From NCBI RefSeq assembly GCF_947654165.1, contig NZ_CANTKB010000034.1, forward strand, positions 1-34,260: a stretch of 34,260 nucleotides of DNA, written 5' to 3'. The notes under the pieces are model-generated. The model was not told the origin of the DNA and did not search any database. It saw only the letters and a list, made by a program, of their open reading frames with translations. The position numbers and the translations under genes are program-made. The stretch comes from an uncultured Blautia sp. (GTDB lineage: Bacteria; Bacillota; Clostridia; Lachnospirales; Lachnospiraceae). Every line of letters begins with the position of its first letter. The stretch's first letter is position 1. Shown here one piece after another: positions 9,162 to 15,993 of this stretch.

Positions 9162-9200
9162 TGTTATATCTAATATAGCATAGATGTAATTTCCGGTCAA
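9162..9200 (-). promoter_or_regulatory. gntR-clpC promoter with overlapping palindromic operator
   Basis: On the minus strand TTGACC (9195-9200), a 17-bp spacer and TATATT (9172-9177) form a strong promoter. The 19-bp near-palindrome TGTTATATCTAATATAGCA (9162-9180, plus strand; half-sites TGTTATAT and ATATAGCA) covers the -10 and extends downstream. This suits a GntR dimer blocking RNA polymerase. Confidence 0.65.
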
Positions 9201-9295
9201 TGTAAATCCCTTATGCTTCTGCGAAGAAACTCTTTACAAAGCAGCAAATTTCTTTTATCGTTATACTGTAATCAAGAGAAAAGTGAGGTAATATC

Positions 9296-9524
9296 ATGGT
9301 AATCATAAAGGAAACTCTATGTATCGGCTGCGGCAAATGTGCAGTCGATTGTGTAGCACAAAACATCTCTCTTAAGGACAAGGATATCCGACACCAACGA
9401 AGAACTAAAACACTGGCTTGGCATTGACGGAAAACAGATACAAGCCTGCATGCTCCTTGGGTACCCCAAAAACCGTTACCAGAGAACCGCTCCAAGAAAA
9501 CCTGCCAACGTAACCTGGAAATAA
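9296..9524 (+). pseudogene. collapsed ferredoxin-nitroreductase fusion gene
   Basis: From the ATG at 9296, behind a GTGAGG ribosome site, the frame encodes MVIIKETLCIGCGKCAVDCV, the start of a 4Fe-4S ferredoxin domain. It stops at TGA after 44 residues. A second frame ending with TAA at 9524 encodes LKHWLGIDGKQIQACMLLGY and then a PKNRYQRTAPRKP-type end, which matches the C-terminus of ferredoxin-nitroreductase family proteins. The two ends are joined near 9385-9400 with loss of more than 150 codons and a frame change. The result is not a working oxidoreductase. Confidence 0.8.
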
Positions 9525-9551
9525 TCCAATGCAGAAAGGGGATTTCAAAAT

Positions 9552-10265
9552 ATGAATCCAGAAACACCATTATCAGAGCGACTGATGCATCCCATTGCCA
9601 GAATCCACACCGATTTCCCATGCAAATTTGGAATCCCAAGACAAAGCGGTCTGGTGCCTTCCATGAAGTCCCGCATTGTTTTTGAACCACTCTACCGGAA
9701 TCCGGATGCGTTAAACGGACTGGAAGAATTTTCTCATTTGTGGCTCATCTGGGAATTTTCAGAAGCAGTACGGGATACCTGGTCTCCAACCGTACGTCCT
9801 CCAAGACTGGGAGGAAACATCCGAAAAGGTGTGTTTGCCACCCGCTCTCCCTTCCGCCCCAACCCCATAGGACTTTCCTGTGTAAAGCTGGAAGAAATTC
9901 AGCGGAATACTCCCGACGGTCCTGCACTCCTTGTCTCAGGTGCAGACTTAATGGATCAGACACCCATCTACGATATAAAACCTTATCTCCCGTTTGCGGA
10001 CAGCCATCCGGAAGCCACGGGAGGCTTTGCAGATCTTCACAGAGACTACCGCCTGGAGGTAAAGATGGAAGAAAAACTAAAAAAACTGCTTCCGCCGGAG
10101 CAAATAGAAACCCTGACCGAAATACTGGCTCTGGATCCACGGCCTGCCTATCAGAAAGATTCCAAACGGATCTACGGCTTTCCTTATGCCGGAATGGAAA
10201 TCAAATTCTCTGTGGAAGAACAGGTACTTACCGTAGTGAGTATTGAAAAATCAGTTTCGCTCTGA
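9552..10265 (+). CDS. trmO: tRNA (N6-threonylcarbamoyladenosine37-N6)-methyltransferase TrmO
   Basis: A TsaA/TrmO-family enzyme that uses S-adenosylmethionine to methylate t6A37 in some tRNAs. The 237-residue protein has the family marks: PIARIHTDFPCKFGIPRQSG (14-33), the SPFRPNPIGLS-like stretch RSPFRPNPIGLSCVKLEEI (about 98-116) and the DQTPIYDIKPYLPFADS motif (about 135-151). The length matches the family. A GGGGA ribosome site precedes the ATG. It lies 27 bp after the nitroreductase remnant and may use that dead gene's promoter. A bidirectional hairpin separates it from the convergent antiporter gene. Confidence 0.9.
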   Translation: MNPETPLSERLMHPIARIHTDFPCKFGIPRQSGLVPSMKSRIVFEPLYRNPDALNGLEEFSHLWLIWEFSEAVRDTWSPTVRPPRLGGNIRKGVFATRSPFRPNPIGLSCVKLEEIQRNTPDGPALLVSGADLMDQTPIYDIKPYLPFADSHPEATGGFADLHRDYRLEVKMEEKLKKLLPPEQIETLTEILALDPRPAYQKDSKRIYGFPYAGMEIKFSVEEQVLTVVSIEKSVSL

Positions 10266-10276
10266 CATAAAAAGAA

Positions 10277-10320
10277 GGGGTGCCGCACACCAGATCACGA
10301 AAGCGGCAACCCCAACTTTT
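10277..10320. terminator. bidirectional terminator between trmO and the antiporter gene
   Basis: GGGGTGCCGC (10277-10286) pairs with GCGGCAACCCC (10303-10313), with one bulged base. T-runs flank it on the plus strand (TTTTTATTT) and, more weakly, on the minus strand. Its position between convergent genes fits termination in both directions. Confidence 0.82.
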
Positions 10321-10323
10321 TAT

Positions 10324-11430
10324 TTATAAAGCAATCTTATTGTTTTTACTTTCCTTTGCAAACTTTGCATAAGCAGATTCAATAATTTCTACACATCTTT
10401 CAATTCCCAGAAGCTTCTTAACCGTCTTAGGTGATTTTGTAATACTTGCACCAAAGTAAGCACCAAAATATTTTCCCAGTGCTCTTGCGATAATATAAAT
10501 GACCGTAAACAGTCCAGCACCCATGATCAAATGATAATCAAGGGGAGCACCCAGATTTAAAATGACAATAATCATTGCAATTCCAAGAAACGGATTGAAA
10601 ACATGCATGATCTCTTCCAAGCGTTTCTCTGTGACCATATTGGAAAAAGTTGCGGAAAACGCCATACCGATCAGCATAAAATTCAAGACCGGTTTTGGCA
10701 TTACCTGATTATTGAAAACAAATCCGACACCTGAGGTAAACAAAATATTAAGAATTAAAATAATCAATGTTGCAGATGAACTTCTTTCCTTTTTCAAGGT
10801 AACACCGGCTAAAAGACCTGTCACAACACCGATCACCAACGGAAGAATTACAACCAGTGCAATCATATATGCCGGCAGTTCTCCTGCTGAAAGATTTCCT
10901 GCTACAATTGCTATTGTGGTAAAGAAAACAATACATCCTACAATATCATCCAGTGCTGCCATTGGAATCAAGGTATTCGTCACCGGTCCGTTTGTCTTAA
11001 ATTCCCTTACAATAGACAATGCCGGTGCCGGTGCTGTTGCCAGTGCAATACCGCCAAACAGGAAAGCCAAATACAGCGGAATCCCCTGAACATAAAATAC
11101 GATTCCAAAAACAAGTGATACAAATAAAAATGTTCCTAAAGATTGTGTAAGAGTGGTGACTACAATTGCTTTTCCTGAACGCTTAATCTTATTCCACACA
11201 AGTTCTGTACCGATCATAAGACCAACTGCACATTCCAAAATATGCACAACGGTCTGATACCAGCCAGCATCCAAAATTTGCTGATTCACCAGGGAAACTG
11301 CATGAGGCCCCAAAATCATTCCGGCGATCAGCCATCCTAATATTGACGGCAGTTTAATCTTTGATATCAGTTTTCCTGCAAAAAATGCAATTACAATCGC
11401 TGCCAGTAATCTTACAAGTGATACGATCAT
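10324..11430 (-). CDS. cation:proton antiporter (CPA2/Kef-like membrane domain)
   Basis: A 368-residue integral membrane protein with 10 or more hydrophobic helices over nearly its whole length. It carries CPA-type features: an early SILGWLIAGMILGPHAV segment and a central TAPAPALS...AALDDIVGCIVFF stretch, whose paired aspartates (near residues 165-166) are the usual ion-binding site. There is no C-terminal TrkA-N/RCK domain, so it is a minimal antiporter. Ion specificity (Na+ or K+) cannot be told. It starts 24 bp after the TetR-type gene, behind a GGAG ribosome site, and is probably co-transcribed with it. Confidence 0.85.
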   Translation of the reverse strand: MIVSLVRLLAAIVIAFFAGKLISKIKLPSILGWLIAGMILGPHAVSLVNQQILDAGWYQTVVHILECAVGLMIGTELVWNKIKRSGKAIVVTTLTQSLGTFLFVSLVFGIVFYVQGIPLYLAFLFGGIALATAPAPALSIVREFKTNGPVTNTLIPMAALDDIVGCIVFFTTIAIVAGNLSAGELPAYMIALVVILPLVIGVVTGLLAGVTLKKERSSSATLIILILNILFTSGVGFVFNNQVMPKPVLNFMLIGMAFSATFSNMVTEKRLEEIMHVFNPFLGIAMIIVILNLGAPLDYHLIMGAGLFTVIYIIARALGKYFGAYFGASITKSPKTVKKLLGIERCVEIIESAYAKFAKESKNNKIAL

Positions 11431-11454
11431 GTCCTTTTTTCTCCAGTTACGAAA

Positions 11455-12075
11455 TTATATTTCTTTTGCCACGCCATATAGCATGATATCCAGAATTTTA
11501 GAGAGATTTACCTCATGGTCTTCGATCAAAGCATGAATATCTTCCGTTTCACCGGACTTACTCTGAAAATATCCGTTAAACATTTCCAGAAAAACCATAA
11601 AATATTCCATCGCTGCATCAATGGTGATCCCATCACGCAGGTGGATCTGCTGCAGCAATTCTCTAAAACAGTTTATATTAAAATCGTCATACTTCTGCCG
11701 AAGTACATGGATCCTGCTGTACAAATGCTTCGGTGGCTGCAGAACCGTATTAAAAAATATATTGCAATAATACGGATTTTCTTTAAAAAACTGCTGTCTT
11801 GCCTGAAACAGATTATGCAGACTTTCCTGTATACTTTCGGCTTTGTATTCGCTGTTCTTTAAGTATTCTGTCATTTTTTCAAAACATTCTTCCACACACT
11901 TCAAATACAATTCATCTTTGTTTTTAAAATTGTGATAGATCAATCCCTTTGAAATCTGATTTTCATTACACAATGTTGTCAAAGAAGCACTGTCATAGCT
12001 TTTTACGCCAAATTCCGCAATTGCAGCAGACATGATTCTTTCATATGTGCGTCTCGTTTTTTCTTCTTTTCGCAT
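11455..12075 (-). CDS. TetR/AcrR-family transcriptional regulator
   Basis: A 206-residue one-component regulator. The N-terminal TetR DNA-binding domain occupies about 8-55: RIMSAAIAEFGVKSYDSASLTTLC, then the recognition region ISKGLIYHNFKNKDELY. The remainder is an all-helical ligand-binding and dimerisation domain of the usual size. An AAGGAGGTG ribosome site lies just upstream of the ATG. The gene leads into the antiporter gene. Its promoter carries the same inverted-repeat arrangement as the neighbouring MATE promoter, so it probably represses itself, the antiporter and the MATE exporter until a toxic ligand binds. Confidence 0.9.
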   Translation of the reverse strand: MRKEEKTRRTYERIMSAAIAEFGVKSYDSASLTTLCNENQISKGLIYHNFKNKDELYLKCVEECFEKMTEYLKNSEYKAESIQESLHNLFQARQQFFKENPYYCNIFFNTVLQPPKHLYSRIHVLRQKYDDFNINCFRELLQQIHLRDGITIDAAMEYFMVFLEMFNGYFQSKSGETEDIHALIEDHEVNLSKILDIMLYGVAKEI

Positions 12076-12100
12076 GCCTGCACCTCCTTACCTTTTATTA

Positions 12101-12146
12101 ACCACTCGGTCTATAATAGTTTATATGATATAGACCATATAGTCAA
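12101..12146 (-). promoter_or_regulatory. tetR-antiporter promoter with operators
   Basis: The minus strand shows TTGACT (12141-12146), a 17-bp spacer and TAAACT (12118-12123). A GGTCTATA half-site lies inside the spacer. The opposite half-site, seen on the plus strand as GGTCTATA at 12108-12115, lies just downstream of the -10 and pairs with a weaker ACC half at 12101-12103. Binding would cover the whole promoter. The same layout recurs at 13495-13542. Confidence 0.75.
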
Positions 12147-13438
12147 TTATATTTTGCATCTAATTTCATATTTTTAATAATATCCCTCTTCATAGGCTTA
12201 ATCAAAACAATACACACGATTATCGTTAAAATGTCTGCTGCCGGCTGCGAGAAATAGATTCCTTTTACTCCCATAATTCCCGGTAAACTCAAAATAAACG
12301 GAACATAGAATAAGCATTGACGGATCAGAGACAAAAACAGCCATTTTCCGTATTCCACTACCAGCGGATTTCTGTTAAACAGCAAAATCAATGGTTTCGC
12401 CAATGCAATATAGATAACGGCTACAACAATGGTCAAGAGTAAAGAACCTTTGAAAGCAAATTTTGCAGATTCATTAAAACGCTCTTCATTTTTAGGACCG
12501 AACGCATAGGAGGCTACCGGTTGATATCCTTGCATAAATCCCATAATCACATAACAGCCGATCAAAATCAAACGCTGTACTACACCATAAGCCGCAATAA
12601 TCAAATCTGCATCAGGAAGCGTTTTTGCTGCGATATTTGTCAGAGACGTAGCCACTGCGAGGCATATCTGAATAACTGCCGTAGGGATTCCAATAGAAAC
12701 AACATCCCATATAAATTTTGCAGAAAGTTTAAAATACTTGGGTTTAATCTTAATAACAGAAAAGCCACCCATATAAAAAATCAACAGAATGAGAAATGTG
12801 ACACACTGGGAAATGGTAGTCGCAAGAGATGCTCCTTCCACTCCCATATTCAATCCCCATGAAAACATAAAAATCGGATCTAATATTACATTCAATACTG
12901 CTCCTGTTATAACTGCTACGGAAGAAATCTTCACGGAAGACTCCGCTCTTGCGGCACAGTTAAGGCTTTGTGCCGGCAGATTGAAAAGAGCTGCTATGAA
13001 CATCCAGAATGCATAGTCTTTCGCCTGCGGCAAAACTGCTTCCGATGCACCGAAAGCCCGTAATAATACGTCTTCAAACAGAATACCCACAATACATAAT
13101 CCAATTCCTACTACCATGGAAAAACCGACAATGGTGGTAACCGTGCGGTTCGCACCTTCTTTATCATGTTCTCCCAGTTGTCTGCCGGCCAAGACGCCTG
13201 CCCCTGCTGCAAAGATGTTTTCTATGGAAACCATAATAAGGAGCAGAGGCAGCGTAACTCCCACTGCAGCAAGCGCTGTATCACTGTTCAGCATGCCAAT
13301 ATATGCCGTATCCACAATGTTATAAACAGCCTTAGCCAATAGTGCAAGTGTTGCAGGAACTGCCATGTCAATAATCGCTTTCGATGATTTTACAGATGCC
13401 AGTAAAGATTCTTTTTCAACATTCATATTTTTCTTCAT
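12143..13438 (-). CDS. MATE-family multidrug/metabolite exporter
   Basis: A 12-helix MATE exporter, normally driven by Na+ or H+ and exporting cationic drugs or metabolites. From the ATG at 13438 it has 431 residues, with a short charged N-tail, two homologous six-helix halves and MATE-like segments (NIVDTAYIGML near the first helix; GFMQGYQPVASYAFG in the second half). I prefer this start because GGGTGAG sits 4-5 bp upstream. In-frame starts further up (ATG 13474, TTG 13480) have no ribosome site. A TetR operator array covers the promoter, so it is probably induced with the TetR-antiporter unit downstream. Confidence 0.9.
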   Translation of the reverse strand: MKKNMNVEKESLLASVKSSKAIIDMAVPATLALLAKAVYNIVDTAYIGMLNSDTALAAVGVTLPLLLIMVSIENIFAAGAGVLAGRQLGEHDKEGANRTVTTIVGFSMVVGIGLCIVGILFEDVLLRAFGASEAVLPQAKDYAFWMFIAALFNLPAQSLNCAARAESSVKISSVAVITGAVLNVILDPIFMFSWGLNMGVEGASLATTISQCVTFLILLIFYMGGFSVIKIKPKYFKLSAKFIWDVVSIGIPTAVIQICLAVATSLTNIAAKTLPDADLIIAAYGVVQRLILIGCYVIMGFMQGYQPVASYAFGPKNEERFNESAKFAFKGSLLLTIVVAVIYIALAKPLILLFNRNPLVVEYGKWLFLSLIRQCLFYVPFILSLPGIMGVKGIYFSQPAADILTIIVCIVLIKPMKRDIIKNMKLDAKYN

Positions 13439-13494
13439 TTCGCTCACCCACAATCCAAAAAAACTATCACCCATGTTCAACAGTTATTTATAAA

Positions 13495-13542
13495 CCACTT
13501 GGTCTATAATCGTATATTAACGCTTATAGACCAGGCAATCAA
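13495..13542 (-). promoter_or_regulatory. MATE promoter with TetR operators
   Basis: The minus strand gives TTGATT (13537-13542), a 17-bp spacer and TAATAT (13514-13519). A GGTCTATA half-site is in the spacer and its mirror is just past the -10 (plus strand GGTCTATA at 13501-13508). The latter forms a near-palindrome with the preceding TATAAACC across the four bases ACTT (13497-13500). The half-sites, their order and their position relative to the promoter repeat those at the tetR promoter, with spacing 3 bp longer. Confidence 0.75.
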
Positions 13543-13565
13543 TATTAATTCACACTTATTTTTAC

Positions 13566-13619
13566 AAAAAAAGGAAGCCGCTGCTTCACGATTTTTAAAT
13601 CGCTAAAGCGACAGCCTCA
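13566..13619 (-). terminator. terminator of the redox operon
   Basis: On the minus strand an imperfect hairpin with several G-U pairs spans GAGGCTGTCGCTTTAGCGATT and its partner ATCGTGAAGCAGCGGCTTCC, followed by TTTTTTT. It directly follows the stop of the 94-residue coiled-coil gene and insulates the MATE promoter downstream. Confidence 0.75.
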
Positions 13620-13901
13620 CCTTTTTCTTTCACAGAGCAGGACTTCTGCCTGCTTCATGATCTCTCTTTGTTTTTCTTTCAGTTTCTCAGATCGTGCCTC
13701 TTCCTCAGAGAGTGCTGCATACAGATGAATGCGATTTGCAATGTTCCAGATTTCATCATATTCCAGCTGAACCTGTTCCTGCATTTTTTTCCTGTCCTTC
13801 ATCTGCTGTTCCAGCATTTGATTTTTTTCTCTTAACTTCTTTACCAATCCAAACACGGCTGCTGCCAAAAGTAGCGTTACAGCCAGCATCACATATATCA
13901 T
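13617..13901 (-). CDS. small membrane-anchored coiled-coil protein
   Basis: A 94-residue protein beginning MIYVMLAVTLLLAAAVFGLV, a single N-terminal membrane helix, followed by a long charged helix rich in K, E, Q and M (about 22-94), which should form a coiled coil. I chose the ATG at 13901 because GGGGAG lies a few bases upstream and this start clears the preceding gene. A longer frame from 13982 would overlap that gene by 70 bp. It is the last gene of a four-gene unit and ends at a terminator. I do not recognise the family. It could anchor one of the upstream proteins to the membrane. Confidence 0.7.
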   Translation of the reverse strand: MIYVMLAVTLLLAAAVFGLVKKLREKNQMLEQQMKDRKKMQEQVQLEYDEIWNIANRIHLYAALSEEEARSEKLKEKQREIMKQAEVLLCERKR

Positions 13902-13912
13902 CTTTTCTCCCC

Positions 13913-14842
13913 TTACTTTAAACACGCTTTGACTGCATCCAACAATTCTTTTGGCTGTATGGGCATTTCCAGAACCGTCCACTTTCCCGGATTCTTTTCT
14001 GTCAGGTGATTTCCCGGATGCACCAGAAAAATCACCGGGACTGCGGTATCCGAAAACCAGGAGTTCTGTTCCGCCTGCTCCCGGTTTTCTTCACGAATGA
14101 TCCACACACTTGGTTTCCTTCCCCCTAATTTCTTTTTCATGGACTGCAGATCCGGAAATGCCATGAAATGAACAGGAAGTTCTCCCAGCAACATCTCTAA
14201 TCCTCTGGTATAAGCAGTATCTTTACAGATGACCACTGCCAGATCCTCTGTTTTTCTCTTTTTCTGTGCCTGAATAAAATCCAGCACCGGTGTATTATAA
14301 AGGCTGAAATCTTTTTCTTTATAAACCTCATGATAATAACTTCTCGCTGCCCGGCACATACGAAGACAGAATTGTTCGATATCAATACGGATTTCCATAA
14401 CTTGATCCTGCTGTTTCATGGTATCAAACTGGCACACAGAGGTTCCGCAATGAATCCCCAAATGAAATCGGACTGCAGTGTCATTTTCTTCATTAAAAAA
14501 CCCCTTATTTTGATGAAGATATTCACACCGAAGCTGCCAGCATCGTTCCCCGCAGATATAGGGTTTTGCATCCTTGGGAGATGCTTTAAAAAAACCGCCC
14601 GCATAGGTATCGAACCACTGAACATACTGTGCCCCCACATCACGGCTTGGATTCTTTTGCTTATCCAGCATAATACGTCCGTCACGATATCTTTTTACAA
14701 GATCCGGAAACGCAATTCCGCCGCAGATATCCGGAATCGTCAATGCCAATGCCAGTGCGGACTGCCACCTCTGGTCTTTGATATTCAATTCAATTTCATC
14801 AATACGATGCAGAAAAGTAAAACTTACATCTCCCCGGTTCAT
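13913..14842 (-). CDS. HEPN-like N-terminal domain with a degenerate receiver-like C-terminal domain
   Basis: A 309-residue soluble protein in two parts. Residues 1-185 are helical, with motifs known to me from a family of short hypothetical proteins: ALALTIPDICGGI (about 31-43) and the stretch QLRCEYLH (about 103-110). There R and H are separated by four residues, the RX4H spacing of HEPN ribonucleases. Residues 200-309 look like a receiver domain (VIFLVHPGN, then a terminal helix PKELLDAVKACLK). The acidic phospho-acceptor pocket is missing and the usual KP is MP, so it should not be phosphorylated. It follows the ferredoxin gene by 26 bp. Nuclease activity and the domain assignments are inference from short motifs. 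Confidence 0.6.
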   Translation of the reverse strand: MNRGDVSFTFLHRIDEIELNIKDQRWQSALALALTIPDICGGIAFPDLVKRYRDGRIMLDKQKNPSRDVGAQYVQWFDTYAGGFFKASPKDAKPYICGERCWQLRCEYLHQNKGFFNEENDTAVRFHLGIHCGTSVCQFDTMKQQDQVMEIRIDIEQFCLRMCRAARSYYHEVYKEKDFSLYNTPVLDFIQAQKKRKTEDLAVVICKDTAYTRGLEMLLGELPVHFMAFPDLQSMKKKLGGRKPSVWIIREENREQAEQNSWFSDTAVPVIFLVHPGNHLTEKNPGKWTVLEMPIQPKELLDAVKACLK

Positions 14843-14868
14843 TTCATCTTCTCCTAATCTTTTTCTTG

Positions 14869-15336
14869 CTATTCATGAAACTTGATGGTTTCCAACAGCA
14901 TTTCTACCACATCTTTTGGTATATCCGGATACTCTCTGATGTGCTCCAGAAATGCCTTTGTCTGTCTGCTCTGTGGAAGCATATATCCTGCCTCCCGGCA
15001 TAAATCTTCTGCCATGAGACGATTGGATCTTTCCACTGCCGCACTTAATATGCCCGGCATTTCTGATGCAATCTTCTCTGACACAGTTTTACTGCGAATC
15101 AGTCTGTCAAGCATCTCAACGACATTTTCGTCTTTCTCCTGCTGAGGCGGCAGTCGTTTCGGCATCATTGAGATTGCATGGGAAGGACAAGCCTCGGCAC
15201 AGGCACCGCATCCCAAACATTTTTTCACATCAATCACACTGTTTTCTGTATCCGTGGCACCTGTTGGACATACATACAGACACAGACAATCCTTTGTACA
15301 GAGACTGAGATTTCTCACTGCATATTTTTCAGCCAT
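14869..15336 (-). CDS. ferredoxin-type 4Fe-4S protein with an unusual first cluster motif
   Basis: A 155-residue protein whose first 60 residues carry two cysteine clusters. The second, C40-x2-C43-x2-C46-x3-C50-P, is a standard 4Fe-4S ferredoxin motif. The first, C13-x3-C17-x-C19-x3-C23-P, has altered spacing, so cluster type or stability may differ. Residues 60-155 are a helical tail without further cysteine pattern, and this tail is not a normal ferredoxin feature. The gene starts 2 bp after the rubredoxin-like gene, implying translational coupling. The pair probably passes electrons, but donor and acceptor cannot be named. Confidence 0.82.
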   Translation of the reverse strand: MAEKYAVRNLSLCTKDCLCLYVCPTGATDTENSVIDVKKCLGCGACAEACPSHAISMMPKRLPPQQEKDENVVEMLDRLIRSKTVSEKIASEMPGILSAAVERSNRLMAEDLCREAGYMLPQSRQTKAFLEHIREYPDIPKDVVEMLLETIKFHE

Positions 15337-15338
15337 GT

Positions 15339-15806
15339 CTATGCCCTCCCTTCCACTTTTTCAAATTTCCATCCCGGCACTTTGCACACAGGACAAATCT
15401 CCGGGGCTGCATTACCAAGATACACAAAGCCACAAATACTGCATACATAGACACCGGTATTCTGCAGCATTCTTTCTCCTTCCGTCTTATATCTGGTAAG
15501 CAAAAACTGAAGCATATGGGTTACCCTTTCACTCCAGACCAGTGCTCTTGCCGCACCACGGTCTCCAAATTCTGCTGCCGCTGCATTTGCATCAGGATAA
15601 CCTGTAGAAAGATCTTTCTCAATCCACTCAAGCAGTTTTAAAACATACGCCTCTTCTTCCGGTTCCGACTTTGCCTTAAAAAAATCTGCCAGCTTATGAA
15701 ATGCTGCTGCCTGCTCCGGCAAATATTGTTTTTCGCAACCCCTCGCCAGATTAGAACAGATCACACTCATTTCCATAGCTGATAATTCTTTTTCTGTTTG
15801 ACTCAT
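15339..15806 (-). CDS. rubredoxin-domain protein (rubrerythrin-like C-terminus)
   Basis: A 155-residue protein. Residues 1-115 are helical and superficially ferritin-like, but I see no convincing ExxH di-iron motifs. Residues 119-150 are a rubredoxin-type iron site, C122-x2-C125-G and C138-x2-C141 with a 12-residue gap, as in rubrerythrin tails. Such proteins carry electrons or detoxify peroxide in anaerobes. With the diiron ligands apparently absent, electron transfer is likelier than peroxidase activity. It is the first gene of the four-gene unit, behind a near-consensus promoter. Confidence 0.8.
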   Translation of the reverse strand: MSQTEKELSAMEMSVICSNLARGCEKQYLPEQAAAFHKLADFFKAKSEPEEEAYVLKLLEWIEKDLSTGYPDANAAAAEFGDRGAARALVWSERVTHMLQFLLTRYKTEGERMLQNTGVYVCSICGFVYLGNAAPEICPVCKVPGWKFEKVEGRA

Positions 15807-15847
15807 AACCTCAAATGCCTCCTTTCACCAACGATCTTGATAATTCT

Positions 15848-15876
15848 ATTTTAAACACAGGCTTTTTCTATGTCAA
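15848..15876 (-). promoter_or_regulatory. promoter of the redox operon
   Basis: The minus strand carries TTGACA (15871-15876), a 17-bp spacer and TAAAAT (15848-15853). AAAGGAGG follows upstream of the ATG at 15806. The match is near consensus. I found no clear operator palindrome. Confidence 0.75.
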
Positions 15877-15932
15877 GTTAAGTCCTGTTTTATTGATACT
15901 ATATCACCCCCGGTTTCGCAAGCAGATAGAAA

Positions 15933-15972
15933 GACCGCACTGACTTTCACTCTTCTGAAAATCAGTGCGGTC
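15933..15972 (-). terminator. terminator after purD
   Basis: GACCGCACTGA (15933-15943) pairs perfectly with TCAGTGCGGTC (15962-15972) around an 18-base loop. On the minus strand a T-rich stretch (TTTCTATCT) follows. It sits just past the purD stop and ends the purine operon. Confidence 0.8.
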
Positions 15973-15993
15973 ATCTATGATACAGCCATCTTT

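Noticed and set aside
9211..9690. 159-residue minus-strand frame
   Set aside because: It runs antisense across the nitroreductase remnant and the start of trmO, both of which have recognisable protein motifs.
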